Shown here one piece after another: positions 21,408-34,425 of a DNA stretch of 64,000 nucleotides. Each line of letters begins with the position of its first letter. Positions within the stretch are counted from its first letter, which is position 1. Source of the stretch: Moniliella sp. 'wahieum'. Its lineage: Eukaryota; Basidiomycota; Moniliellomycetes; Moniliellales; Moniliellaceae. The notes under the pieces were generated by a model. The model did not search any database. It was not told the origin of the DNA and saw only the letters and a program-made list of their open reading frames with translations. Location: contig RSEE01000001.1 of NCBI GenBank assembly GCA_003971905.1, positions 1,054,001 to 1,118,000 on the forward strand, in the 5' to 3' direction. The translations under genes were made by a program, and so were the position numbers.

Positions 21408-23593
21408 GCTTCGACGGGATGGAGGGGGGCGGCAAGGAGCGGCCGTGGGATGGAGATGGGGAAGGCAGTGGCTGGGAGATGCACACAGGCCCAAGGCGGG
21501 GCACCGGTGTGGGACTGCCCCTGTGCCGGCTGCGTGCGGGACTGGGAGGTTATCGAATGGATTATCAGTTGCCACATAGAATGTTGAATGTTCAACGTTT
21601 CAGCGTGCAGCCCTTGAACCCGATACGCTGCGCAGAGTGCACGGACCGTCGCTGCGGTGCGGTGGCATTGCGTTGATGCCGTTGAAGTTGTGCTGCCAGA
21701 CTGGCCCACGGTCCTGCTGCTGCTCACTGGAATATGGGATGCGGCAGGCCTAGCCTCGTCTCGCCTACTGAGGGCGTTATAGCTGCCTCGCCAGAAACGG
21801 TCTGAGATGATCTTGTGGAAGAGCCACCACGTAAAATAGGGATATTTTCATGCGGCTCCATAGTCTTGGGTGGGGGAAAGGGGGGAGGGGTTGGCCCAAT
21901 TGCGGGTGGCTCGCGTGTTTTGGCTAGCGCCCCTTCTGTCCCTCCTCCCAGGCCTAGGAGTTCTGTTGTTATCTCGCTTGTGTTCCTTGTTTTCCGCCGC
22001 CTACTATAGCCCCTGGTGGCAACTGCCTGATGTCCCTCCGTATGTGTTGCCGGTAGGCTTAGACCACTACCACCACTAGTGCAATCGCATCACCCAGGAG
22101 GGCCATCTGGACACCAGCTCTCATCGGCAGGGCCCCGGGGGCGGTAACTGCACAATGAGAACTTCAGAGCTCAAAACGTTTATAACGGATGTGCCCTGGT
22201 TGTGTGGAACTCTGGGTGGAATCATGTCGCCGAAGACATCTCGGGATACGTGACCACATTCAGGGTCAGGCAGATTCATCTCTCCAATCAAGGTGTGGGT
22301 GCGGCCTGGACCTAAAAACGCCCGGGACTGCGAGGTCCAAGCGAAAGGCAACCACGTGTTGTTATTGGTGTTTCCCATTTTCTCTCATTTTTTGGACCCA
22401 GGTGGGGTGAACGAAGGCACGCTGTGCATCGATGACCGAGGGGGGCAGCAGGTAGCTTGAACGCACCTAGAGGCAGAGCAAGGGAGCGTCCCCCAAAAAG
22501 CCGGTCTCAAGGAATGCGATCTACCTTAGACATCAGGCTGGTTCGCTACCATGATGGAAGGGAGCACAGCAAGGTGGGGGGCTCGATGGAGTAGTGTCTG
22601 TTGGGACACGGTTGATGCAGGCAACATGCCCCAGAGAGCCAGACGACCTGATGGGGGCGGTCGATGAGGTGGCGAGGCTGATAGGCGCAAAGCGGGCAGG
22701 CGGCGTGCCTCGGCTTGGCTGGCACGGGCGCAGGCGGGCACTGGGCATCGGATGAGGACTCGGGTTGAGTAGTCAGATGGAGACTGGCCGAGTGAGTGCG
22801 ATTGGGACGGGTTGTGCGGCAGGGGCTGGTTATCTACAGCGGCTGCTGCATGATTAATGATTGCATGCTGCATGCTACCCCCGACTGCTGGGCGGCAGAT
22901 GCGCGCTGCGCGCTGCTCTCTCGCTTAGCTCCGGGCCGCAAGCTGCGGTGGGCGCTGGGCGTTGGCGCTTGGCGCTTCGCCGGGCAGCTGCGTCACCGTC
23001 AGGCCGCGTCAGGCGTCAGGCGCGTCAGGAGCCGGCAGTTCGTCAGCGCAGCCGCCACGCGTGACCTCACCGCTCCGCCCGAGCCCGCGCACCAACCACC
23101 TGGCCGCGCCCACCGCCCCACCGCCCCACCCCCCCCCCCGCTGCTCCCCTCCGCCCACCGTCTACACCGCCCGCCCCCCCGCCCCCACTAGGGTTGCCCC
23201 CCCCCCCGCCCCCCTGCCCCGCCGCACACACCCGCCACCAGCAGTGGCGCCGTGTGGCCCTCCTGCGCCCGCTGCTCCCCCACTGCCTCCGCGCCGCCCC
23301 CTGCTTGGCGCTGCGCACACCACGTCACACCCGCCTACTGCCCAGCCGGCTCTCTGAGACACACCTGCCTCGCTGCCACCCCCCCGAGTCGCTGGCGCCA
23401 TGCCCCCCGCCCTTCAACGTCGCAGCCCCCGCCAGCGGCCGTCGGTGAGCAACAGCGCCGCCGCCCGCTTCTCCCGACCACCACCCCCCGTCGCGAGCCC
23501 CTCCCGCTCGCCCTGCCTTGCCTCTCCCGCCTGCCTTCCTCTCCGCCCCCTCCCCCACCCCCCCTCCTCTATCTCTTCTCTCATCACTGCACT
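21408..23593. other. Long divergent spacer, nuclease and RHO1 promoters
   Basis: No convincing gene. It holds one copy of a dispersed repeat (about 21905-22113, separate entry), an ATTAATGATTGCATGCTGCATGC motif at about 22850-22875 and a very C-rich tract (about 23090-23590) leading into the RHO1 start. An 85-codon frame on the minus strand (22378-22121) has no recognisable feature. Confidence 0.5.
21905..22113 (+). repeat. Dispersed repeat, copy 1 (about 200 bp)
   Basis: This stretch is clearly related to 47521-47713: both carry GGGTGGCTCG, then GGAGTT(C)CGTTGTT, TAGCCCCTGGTGGC, a run around GGCTTAGACCAC, CACCA(C)TAGTGC and CATCACCC, in the same order and spacing. Identity looks like roughly three quarters by eye. 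It has no coding frame in common. It may be an old non-coding element or an ncRNA family. Confidence 0.7.
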
Positions 23594-24342
23594 ATGTCTG
23601 CCGACATCCGCCGCAAGCTCGTCATCGTCGGCGACGGTGCGTGCGGCAAGACCTGCCTGCTGATCGTCTTTAGCAAGGGGACCTTCCCTGAGGTCTACGT
23701 GCCCACTGTCTTTGAGGTATGTGCCCCACCGTCTCGTATCTTGCGCCTCCCTTGTTGGATCGCATGCTAACTCATCTCATCCTTGCTGCAGAACTATGGC
23801 AAGTTGTCCTTTCCAGCGCCAGCGTCCGCCCCCGAATAGGTAGCTTACCCAGACGTACTAACCCCCTTTCTCTCTGCAGTGGCCGACGTTGAGGTGGACG
23901 GTAAGCATGTTGAGCTTGCGCTTTGGGACACGGCTGGCCAGGAGGACTACGACCGGCTGCGTCCGCTTCGTACCCCGACTCGCACGTCATTCTCATCTGC
24001 TTTGCCGTCGACAGCCCCGACTCGCTGGACAATGTGCAGGAAAAGTGGATCTCGGAGGTGCTGCACTTCTGTGTGAATCTGCCCATTGTGCTCGTTGCGT
24101 GCAAGAAGGATCTGCGGGATGACCCGCGTATCATTGACGAGCTGCGCCGCACGAACCAGCGTCCGGTGACGTACCAAGAGGGTGCCAACATGGCCCAAAA
24201 GATTGGTGCGCGTGCTTACCTCGAGTGCTCGGCTAAGACCGGTTCCGGTGTGCGCGAGGTCTTTGAGACGGCCACCCGGGCTGCGCTCTCTTCCAAGCCG
24301 GTTAAGAACAAGAACCGTGACAAGAAGTGCCGACTTCTGTAA
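23594..24342 (+). CDS. RHO1: Rho-family GTPase RHO1
   Basis: Rho1 is the membrane-bound switch that activates glucan synthase and protein kinase C in cell-wall growth. Exon 1 (23594-23716) gives [20 protein letters not shown], the P-loop, and ends at VPTVFE. The protein then needs [13 protein letters not shown] and the first base of V come from a 7-nt exon, AACTATG (23792-23798), between intron 1 (23717-23791, GTATGT..GCAG) and intron 2 (23799-23879, GCAAGT..GCAG with a TACTAAC branch at 23856-23862). Intron 2 is thus a GC-AG intron. [15 protein letters not shown] follows; one base is missing at about 23967 (CTTCG where CTTTCG is expected), after which [15 protein letters not shown] continues. 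The end is a polybasic KNKNRDKK then CRLL, a geranylgeranyl-type CAAX box. About 194 residues, normal for Rho1. Confidence 0.96.
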
Positions 24343-25729
24343 CTTTGCAATTCGGATGCACCTCTCTGCTCGACCGCTTTACCTGTGGATAAAACGGGCC
24401 CGATCCTTTTTCTTTGATCTCGTTTCCTCCACGATAACCTCCTCTGGGAGACCCCCATTCCACTTCCCTTCCCCCCACCCCCCCTACCCTACCATCACCT
24501 CACTCCATGGCTTTGACTTGATCCCTTGTCCAGTGAAACTCGAAGTGAAGGATGCAAGATAGTGAGTGACAGGGGTGTGATTGATAAGAGCAGAGGGAGC
24601 GAACACATATGGCTGGCTCTGTGTCCCGAGCCATTGGGCAGAGCTGGATCCATAGTTCTTGGGTGGGTTCATGCCTATACAGGGGGCCCAATGTCACCAA
24701 CCCTCCCTGATGCCAGTGCCCACACTTCGTTGCCCCCTAAGGACTACGTGTAAGAGCGTCAGTGCGACGTTGTTGACCTTGACTACGTTGTGAGCCGTGA
24801 TTATCTGAAGGTGGGCTGTTGTCTGCCTGCTATCGCAGGCTGGTTATCGGTTACCGGTTATCGATTCTCCTGTTTTGTCGTGGTCGTGGGGGCACAACGG
24901 CCCAAACGAGCAACAATCCGTAGGTGGGATTCGATCACGTGCTCGGAATCCATCGTGACGCGTGAGGGCAGTAACGAATTCCGCTGCGTCCCCAGGATCG
25001 ATATAACCCACGCCTGAAGGACAGGGGAGCAATAACCGTCTTTGTGGCCGCAGCAACGCCGGCCACGCGACGGCCAACATGGAGTGGGCGCTTATCTTCA
25101 AGGGAGCGGGCCAAAAGAAAACTGAAGTCGAGATAATGTGGCTAAGTGTTGGACGAGCAAAGGAGTCCTACGAGCGCTTCGTTTTCGCCACGCACATGTA
25201 GGCCGGGTATCGATGGTCTCCTCATCAATGTTGAGCAAGACCATCAGTCTGAACACAGTACTCATCAGGATGGGAGACGTCAGGGATGGAAACAGATGTG
25301 GACTCGGACCGGCCTCGCATACTACGCTCATAAGACCCATAAACGTGTATTGGCCTCTGGAAGAGCGCTGGTATAATCCACAACTGAAGCTTATGACGAT
25401 GCTGAGGCGCCGTTAGAGCGCTCATGAGCACAGGCACAGGTTAATGGTAACGCTGCGCTCCCCGTCTCTCCGAAGACAGTTACCTTTGCCGGTTTCTCAA
25501 GAGGAATCCCTATTGCATCTCTACTAAAGAATTCCAGTGGTGCGCGAGGCGAGTAGTCTCTTACTCACGCTTCAAGCGACAGCGGCAGTCAATAACCTAA
25601 TACCACCAGCACGGGACCGGTGGGATCCGTGGGCGATGGGTGTCTCGCTACGCGGCGCTACGCTGGGTACACTGGGCAGGTCCTGTTGTATTTTGTTGAG
25701 CGGTGATTACAGATGAACAAGCAAGTGGT
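24343..25729. other. Convergent intergenic spacer
   Basis: About 1.4 kb between the RHO1 and SppA 3' ends. No gene with support is seen; short frames are unrelated to anything I know. TGATGA and CTGA boxes near 25215-25280 suggest a snoRNA only weakly and were not called. Confidence 0.45.
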
Positions 25730-28700
25730 TTACTGGTAGGTAAACGTGTCGTACCCCCCGTACATCATGCGCGGCTGCGAACCCAATAGGGACGGGTTGT
25801 TGGCCGCCCGCACCACCTCGGCCAGGGACACATCCTGTGCCGAGCTTGCCATGGCCTGCAATGTAGCACGGACCATCATCGTGGCCAGTTGGGCCTTGGC
25901 TGCCTGCCACGCCCCTGTCGGGTCGGACAACAAGCCAACCAGAGCAGACTGGGTCGCGCCAATGGGGCTTCCCGACAGACGCGGGCGCTCTCCCGCTTCT
26001 GGGGCACGGAGACGAGCCAGGAAGCCCTTTTCCTCCGGGAACTTCTTGACACTCAGGTCGCCTTCCAGTTCCAACTGGCCGTCCACCACGGTACGTGGTG
26101 CATGGGGCCGGATCGAGTCCATGGCCTGTTGCTCGGTCAGGCCTTCGGCCATCTTATCAGCCACTTGCCGCTGCAGGCCCATATACCAAGCAATCGCCGC
26201 CGCATCGTAAATCCCACCCACAGCGTCGACCAGCCCACGACCATACTCCTGGCTCGGCAAGGCAGCCCGTCGAACATCCGCCAACACCCCGCTCTCGCCC
26301 TCCCGGCGCACAACCACGTCATGGGGTTGCCCGTTCGCGGCCGGGACGAGTAACCGCCTCGTATGGTCGGCAGCAGGTCGCCCAGCTTGATCTTCTTGGC
26401 TTCAGGCGCGACTTGAGCGCCTTCTTCCGCATCGGTGCCGAGGACCAAAACTCCGGTCTTGGCGTCCCAAAGCGCCTCAACGTCCTTGTTGGCCACAATA
26501 TAGGCCTGCAGACCCGTCCATACCCGTCCTCCTGCAATGGTGTCGACAGCCTCCTTGGTCATCCCCCGCCCAGCAGCAACCTTGCCAATAAAATCGTCGT
26601 ACATCTCATCCATATTCTTCTCCAGCCGCTTCTCAAACTCGGGCGTCAAATCCGATGTGACAGAGAGATTGGTAGATCCAGTAAAGAAGTTCTGGAGGTA
26701 CACACCGATCTTGTCAAAGAAGGAACGAGAAACTTGCGGGGACATGGAGGCGACACCGATGCTTCCCGTCAGAGTGCCTTGGCTGGCAGTGATAAAGTCC
26801 GCCGCGGTGGAGATGAAGTACCCGCCTGAAGCAGCCGTATTGCCGAAGGAGGCAATGACAGGCTTTTTGGCACTGACTCGACGAACGGCATCCCAAATAT
26901 CCTCAGAGGAGATCACATCGCCACCGCGAGTCAACGCGCATGACCACATTCACCTTCACCTCGTCATCGTCAGCTTCGTTGAGGCCGCGAATGATCATCG
27001 TGGCCGCGCTTGGTGAGATGGACTGATTGGCCATGACGAGACCAACTTTAAACCGCTCATCGTCCGAGAGGCGTTTCTTGAGTGCGCGCTCGTTGGACAA
27101 TGCATACGTAGGGACCGACATGAACGCAGGCGCACCGCGTGCCCGTTCGTACCACTTGACCGGCGACTGGTCGCTGTCAGACGGGCGAGGGGGAAGCTCA
27201 CCCTTCTTGTCCAAACCAAAGAGCGAAGCAAGCACGTCTGACTTGAGCTTCAAGTCTGTCACCAACCCTGCATCGAGCGCCTCCTGTCCAAAGAAGGGTC
27301 CGTCCCGCGCCAACTCCACCACATGATCCGTGCTGCCCTCGTGTCCCAACTCGGGCCAGCGTGCATTACCAACAACGGAGCAGAGGGTACGCGAAAGGGC
27401 ACCCATGACCATGGCCTGGTTGTCGGCCTGGGCCGGTGTAAGTGCATCTGTTTGGCTGAAAGTGGACACCATCGACTTGTAGTCCTTGCGTGCCCGCGTG
27501 CGCATCTTGATTCCAAACCACGACAAGAGTTTCTGAGCAAAAGGCACTTGTCCTGCCAACCCGGTGAGTGGTACGTTGCCACTGCGTTGCATGTAGACCT
27601 CGTCGAAGGATGCAGCCAACGCGTAGTCCGTTTGGGAATTGAGCGTGTCCGTCCAGGCAACCGTCACGCGAGCTTCCGAGCCCAACTGTTGCTTCTTAGC
27701 CTGCTTGAACCGAATAATCGCCGCAGACAGTTCCTCCATCTGCGCAATCCCAAGTCCCGGCCCGCCCATTCCGACAGGATTGTGGATGTTGCTAAAGTCG
27801 GCAAGAGCCCCACCACGCGGGGATCGGCGGCAGCATAGTTGAGCGCGCGAATTGCCTCGAACAATTCAATTGGTTGCGCCGTTTCTCCAGCCATAGGGCC
27901 CAGGAGTTCTCCCAAGTTAAATTCGGGCTTGACTTCCACAACCGAGCCACCATGCAAGTTCCAGAACAGCCATGTGTTTGGGTGGACAGTCTGCTTTTGC
28001 CGGCGCTTGTAGCTGATGACAGCAAAGAAGGAGAGGGGAATCAACAGTCCACCAAAACGTGCCAAGAACCAGAAGCTGGACTTGGCACCAGCCCCAAGCA
28101 TCGCCAAGGGAGTCTTGGCCTGTTTTGCATTGGGGGATTGCTTCTGCTCCTTCGACTCCGAGTTGGGGCATTCCTTCTTATCTTTTGACTCTGAAGTCGG
28201 AGGCTGGGTAGACGCTCCAGTGGCTGCGCCGCTGCTCGTGGGCACCGTCTCAATTTTCGACTGATCAGCCTGAACGGGTTCAGACTCGCCGTACTTGGCC
28301 TCGTCAGCGCGGACCTCCTTGTTGACCTGCTCAGCGGCGCGGAGGTGAGCCTCAGCTTTGGCGGCCTCCCATGCGCCGCGGAAAGATGTGATGGGTTGGC
28401 CGTCCGGTCCGACAGGTTTGCCATCGGGAGTAAACTCGCCATAGTGGGGAATGTGATGAGGAGCCGATTCGGATTTCTCCTTGGCCTCATCAGCGTCGGT
28501 CACCTTCTCCTTGTCCTCCTCGCCTTCCTTAAGCTCCTTGCGCGCGCGCGGCGAGGTGGAGAGGCGGCGGGCGATCAGGAGGGAATTGTGGGCGTGGGGC
28601 AGGACATACCGTGCTCCCCTCACGCCAAGGGCAGCCCGAGAGGCAGACGGGCAGCTGGAACGATGCGCATGCCACACAGCCGAGCAGCTCCGACTGGATC

Positions 28701-28845
28701 GCGCCGAGTTGGAGAATCGACGGTCGGCGGGTGGGGCTGCGCGCAGGGCAGCGAGGCCCGGAGGTGAGTGAGGCCTGTGCGTCCCGAAGAACAAGGAGCG
28801 GAACGAGCGTTCGATTCCGCCGGGGGGATGTTTTGAACATTGCAA
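25730..28845 (-). CDS. SppA-type signal peptide peptidase (peptidase family S49)
   Basis: SppA enzymes are serine proteases with a Ser/Lys dyad that degrade peptides at membranes. The fungal forms are long and probably organellar. From ATG 28845 comes a Ser/Arg-rich leader that could be a mitochondrial presequence, a Lys/Glu/Ser-rich linker, a membrane segment (FGGLLIPLSFFAVISY, about 28030) and the first S49 half with LNSQTDYALAASFDEVYM and the catalytic-Lys region ARKDYKSMVS (about 27480). The second half has SPGG-like GGDVISSEDIWDAVRRVS and NTAASGGYFIS (about 26820), where the Ser of ASGG is the nucleophile, followed by TGSIGVASM. A C-terminal tail with ALVGLLSDPTGAWQAAKAQ ends at TAA 25730. 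Three frame changes (about 27800, 26940 and 26300) are bridged by continuous similarity. The first ATG is a guess. Confidence 0.85.
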
Positions 28846-29561
28846 TGCGGCATGATGTGCGCACCGATAGCGCCGATGTCGATGATTCTTACGAGTGACT
28901 ATGAAGTGACGACTCGCTGGCTCACCTCCTGCTCACCACACTCAGGCCTCACCCGCCATGTGGTGTTCGCAACGCCCCCAGTACTCTCGGGACAGCGATG
29001 GATGAGATCAAACCGATCCCCACGGACAAATCGTTCAAACCGGAAAAGAGCCTGGAATGCAGTACTAGTAACTAGCCCAAAACTATAGATAGGAAGAGAA
29101 GCCAACAGATATTGAATGCAACACACACACAATTTAGATAGCAGTAGGAGACAACGCTGCATATACGAGCGTGGCCATGAACAACATGGGGCGACACGTA
29201 CTACGAGAATGCGTGTGGTGTTCTATGTCCACTCCCTGAAGCGAGAAGATGCGTCCCTGCTGCTGTTCTCTAAAGGACATGTACAAGCTGTACTTACATC
29301 TCCCTCTCTCCCTTGGGTCAGTCTGTGACGTGTCTTGATCTTGGATCTTCTCCATTGCTTGGTCACGCCGGGACAGGCAGATCGGCTGTAGGGAATTGTA
29401 CCAGCTATGGCAAACCAACAGATGCACACACGTTTTGCATTGTCCTACCTACGTTTTCTACTTTGCAGTAGTCGAGGAGGGGGAAACGATGGGTGCTGCG
29501 TGGTTCAGAAAAGGTCCCAGAACGTCATGCCGACCAAGCGGGGATGGTGGGACTCAGGTAC
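28846..29561. other. Intergenic: actin 3' flank and SppA promoter
   Basis: AT-richer than its surroundings, especially 29050-29150 and 29390-29460, as expected of an actin 3' UTR. No gene seen. Confidence 0.5.
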
Positions 29562-30834
<1,273 letters not shown>

Positions 30835-31431
30835 GGTGAATGTGGGATGGAGGAGGTGGTGGGGGGGGATGGGGAGGCGACGGGGTAGGAAGCGGCAGGG
30901 CAACCCAGGCGGGGTTTAGAAGGACCCACCGCACAACGAGCGACTGCGAGGCACGGCGCCGCACCCACACGCACCGCAGGGCGCCAGTCTCCCGGCGCGG
31001 CGCCCGCGCGCGCCGCCTGGCTCTGCGTCGCCCCAGTTTGCCCCCTGCAGCACCCCGCCAGTCTCCTGCTGACGTGGCGGGCGCATGGCGCATGATGCAT
31101 GACATAAGCACGCCGCTATCAGCGGCTCCGATTCAACATTTCACATTCGCCCTCCTAAGCCCAAGGCCTCGGCGTTTGGCTGCCTTCGATGCCTTGATCA
31201 TCTTAACCTGAGCGAGATGCGCCAGACGAGATGGTCTGGCACAACGCAGTCCAGCAACAACGCAACGCGCACACAGCCCGCCCGGGTGGGGTGGCTGTAA
31301 CGTCCATCCAGCTCTATCTGCCAAACCGGCGCCAAACACGAATGCAAGAGAGAGCATGTATAACTAGTGTACAACGGCATGGGAGTCCAAGCCGTCAGAG
31401 GGCGCAAGATGCCAACGAGGGCGCGTTTGGG
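30835..31431. other. Actin promoter / AC19 3' flank
   Basis: The stretch next to the actin start holds C-rich (minus-strand) sequence and the motif CATGATGCATGAC at 31091-31103. No gene seen. Confidence 0.5.
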
Positions 31432-31935
31432 TTACTTTTGGTTCTTGGCTGCATTGGTGCGCTTGGTCTCGGCCTGTGCCTTGAGCTCGTCCAAATTGAT
31501 GGGCTTGGGGTCTGGCACACGCTCAAAGTTGCCCGCCTTGTAAGAGCGCTCGTATGCGGCACCGACCGACCGAAAAACAACTCGCGGAGATTGTCGAGTG
31601 CGCGACGGAGCGCGTCCAAAGCCGAGCTGTTGTCGTACATCTGGATACGGAGGTGCACCTTGTTCTCCGAGGGGTGGGGGATGCTGTACCCACAAAACTC
31701 GACCTGCGGATCTTTCATCAAGATCCAGCGCAGGGCATTGCCCATCGTGTGGTCTTCTTCCACAATGGCAAAAGTGGCGGCGGACATGTCGGGCTCGGCC
31801 CCAGGCAGCTGGAGGTGCTCGGATCAGTTTGGAGGCCATGAACGAGAATAGGAAACGTACAATGGTAATCTTTCCCTTGGGCGGGTGCTGGGTGGGCACC
31901 TCGCCCTCGGCATCGGTCATGGCCACATCGCGCAT
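31432..31935 (-). CDS. RPC19: RNA polymerase I and III subunit AC19 (RPC19)
   Basis: AC19 forms a heterodimer with AC40 at the base of RNA polymerases I and III. Exon 1 starts MRDVAMTDAEGEVP (ATG 31935; a second ATG at 31920 is also possible) and ends KGKITI; the intron is 31809-31860 (GTACGT..CCAG). Exon 2 gives LPGAEPD, then the conserved block ATFAIVEEDHTMGNALRW, ILMKDPQVEFCGYSIPHP, SENKVHLRIQMYD and ALDALRRALDNL, typical of the alpha-like dimerisation domain. A frame shift at about 31565 leads to a tail with YKAGNFERVPDPKPINLDEL and stop TAA 31432-31434. The tail is longer than in yeast AC19. RPB11 is related but AC19 fits better by the EDHTMGNALRW and SIPHP sequence. Confidence 0.87.
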   Translation of the reverse strand: MRDVAMTDAEGEVPTQHPPKGKITIVRFLFSFMASKLIRAPPAAWGRARHVRRHFCHCGRRPHDGQCPALDLDERSAGRVLWVQHPPPLGEQGAPPYPDVRQQLGFGRAPSRTRQSPRVVFRSVGAAYERSYKAGNFERVPDPKPINLDELKAQAETKRTNAAKNQK

Positions 31936-32251
31936 GGTCAATAAGTTGTGGTAGGGGGTGGTGCGGCGGGGGGCGTGACCTTGGTAGAGCGGGGGAGGGG
32001 CGGTGCGGCGAGCAGGAGGAAAAAAAAGAGCGGAAAGGGGGCGGGCGGAATGGAGGTTGCGAAGTAACGTTTCAAAGTCCAAGCACAGGGCCATCGAGCT
32101 GCCACATGTCAAGAGCTTCATGAGGCTCATGCTTCAAGCGCTGTGTTGCGCTGACGCAAGACTGAGGCGTGGTGGGTTATCTATCAGCGCAGCCCTGCTG
32201 GTGCACAGGCCACAATGGCTAGTCCCCGGCGTCGCCACCAACATCTCCAGC
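31936..32251. other. Divergent AC19/prenylcysteine oxidase promoter
   Basis: A 316-bp spacer with no gene. It has a purine-rich run at about 32005-32045 and a direct repeat of CTTCA near 32115-32135. Confidence 0.5.
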
Positions 32252-34149
32252 ATGCACATCAGCTTGGCGGTGTCTACGCTGGTCGCCAGTGCTGCGCTCT
32301 CCGTGGCTGCGCCTTCTCGCCAAAGCGCTCAGATCCCCTGCTATCCACGCCGAATGCCGACCTGCTCGCCTCCCTCGAGCACGCCCAGTGCCCCGACTCG
32401 GGCCCCGTGGTGAAGCGGATTGCGATCGTTGGTGCTGGTGCTGGAGGTTCCAGTGCTGCGCTCTGGCTCAGCACTGCCCAGACCAAGCTCGATGAACAAT
32501 GGGCCAATGGATCACGCGCCTGCCCAGCCGTACTGGATGTGACGGTGTTTGAGCGGGAGGAGCATGTCGGGGGACGCACCCGCGTGGTGCATCCTTATAA
32601 CAATCTGTCCTACCCCCCCGTCGAGCTTGGCGCCAGCATCTTTGCCGATGTGAACCACAACATGATCCGCTTTGCTCAGCGGTATGGGCTGAACGCAACG
32701 GCTCATCTAGGCGAGCCGGGGGGCACCACAAGCCTTTGGGATGGGTCCGGGTTCATCTTTGAAGACCTAAGCGAAGGGTGGTGGAATTCGGCAAAGATGT
32801 TGTGGCGATACGGATACAGCCCAGGAAAGGTGACCAAATATGTGGCCAACACCGTGGCTGCCTTTCTGAAGCAATACGACCCATTTTGGGTTCACACCCC
32901 TTCGTCGGTATTAGGTGGGGAATGCCCTTGGCCTTGGCGATCGCCAGAAGCGCTGCTGTCGCCCTTAGGATTCATCCCGTTGGTCGCCACCAACGCCCTG
33001 GAGCGATTGTCTTCCGTCGTTGGGGCAAGTAAGCTCTTTTTGGAGGAAATTGTGGAGGCGGCTACTCGGGTCAACTATGGCCAGAACGTTGACGCGATCC
33101 ATGCTCTGGGCGCCGGTGTCAGTCTCGCTGCTACGGGAGCCCGCGGGATCCAAGGGGGCAATTACCGTGTGTTTGAGTCGATGATGGGCGAGTCGGGCGC
33201 ACGTCTGCGTCTTGGTGCCCATGGGGCCGTGAGCGGGATTATTAAGTTCGCGTCGTTGAATGACGCGTTACATGCTGCAGCCGAGGGCAGCCATACCCTT
33301 TCTACTTCGGGGCTCGTCGAGGCAGCAGAGGCCGCTGTCAACGGAGCCTGGCCGGAAGGACAACACAAATGGTACGTTGGGACTACGTCCAACTATGGCG
33401 CCTTTTACGATGCAGTCATTGTTGCTGCTCCCTGGCACAGCACCAACATTCGTGTCGTGGGCGCGGGACAAGGAGTACCGCGTGTCGAGTACGTCAGGCT
33501 GCACGTCACGCTTCTAGTGACCAATGCATCCCAACCCTCGGGGAGTACTTTGGAAAGGGACCCGACACGGTCGTGAGTCGCACCATTCTCACAGCTCTGG
33601 GAGCTGTCAAAGGTCGGTCGGAGCGAACAAAGGCGATCGTGCCCGAATTCAACTCACTCAACTATCTCCAAGCATTGAACTTGGCCAACCCCTCGGATTC
33701 TGCGCTGGCCAGCCAGGAGGAGCATGTGGTCAAGATCTTCTCTCCAGCCCGGATGGACGAGGAAACCCTAGCGCAGTTTGGCGGAAAGGAAAATGTGCTT
33801 TGGGTTTACCGCCACGCGTGGGAGGCGTATCCTTGTACGTACCAAGTATCCTCTTCCCTGTTGCTGACCTCTCTAACACAATGTAGACCTGCGTCCTACC
33901 CACCGCCTCCCCCCGCTTCAAGTCGACCAAGGGCTCCTCTACCTCAACTCATTTGAGCCCGTCCTGAGCACCATGGAGACTTCGACGTTGAGTTCCAGGA
34001 ATGCCGTCGCTCTCTTGCTTCAAGATTGGTTTGGAAGCGAGTTTGTTCACGGCACAGAAGAAGAAGGGTGTCTTCCTACGGGCAAGGACCGCTCAGCAGG
34101 TGCCCCCCTTGACGTCGATTGGGCCGGATGGGGGTGCAACAGTGCTTAG
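32252..34149 (+). CDS. Prenylcysteine oxidase/lyase (PCYOX1 type)
   Basis: This flavoenzyme releases Cys and an aldehyde from prenylcysteine left by breakdown of prenylated proteins, in a lysosome- or vacuole-like compartment. ATG 32252 gives a signal peptide (MHISLAVSTLVASAALSVAA), then one frame shift at about 32315. The FAD-binding Rossmann motif IAIVGAGAGGSSAALWL is at about 32425; EEHVGGRTRVV, VELGASIFADVNHNM and a prenylcysteine-lyase domain follow. A second shift at about 33535 continues with EYFGKGPDTV and NVLWVYRHAWEAYP. An intron (33835-33886, GTACGT..GTAG) joins it to YLRPTHRLPPLQVDQGLLYL, NSFEPVLSTMETSTLSSRNAV and the stop TAG 34147-34149. The last motif is characteristic of the family. 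Its presence next to prenylated RHO1 is probably chance. Confidence 0.88.
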
Positions 34150-34425
34150 TCTTCCTTCATGCATCATGGCGAAAAAGGGTTGCACCATCCCTTCAGCTCC
34201 ATGCACATTACCCGGAGCCAGTGCCTCCCATGCCGAGCACGCATAACAACTAACTGGCTCGTCCCAACCCATCCATCTCAATACACATGTTCTACATCTC
34301 GCACAAAGACATGGCGACAATCCATAGGGTGACCGAACGTGTGCAAAGGGACAGCTTGATGATAGGATCACAAACAAAAAGGCGAGAGGGAACCGGAAGA
34401 GCAAAGAGAAGGCAGATGCCAATCT

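Noticed and set aside
21408-21575. 56-codon N-terminal extension of the nuclease
   Set aside because: It would bury the signal peptide that begins at Met 21407 and the extension is not protein-like.
22121-22378. 85-codon frame on the minus strand
   Set aside because: No family features; it overlaps the border of a dispersed repeat and lacks neighbours or splice signals that would support it.
25210-25290. TGATGA and CTGA boxes that might be another C/D snoRNA
   Set aside because: The spacing between boxes is too short, and the candidate guide matches the 25S GAACTTAGTACG segment only with two mismatches.
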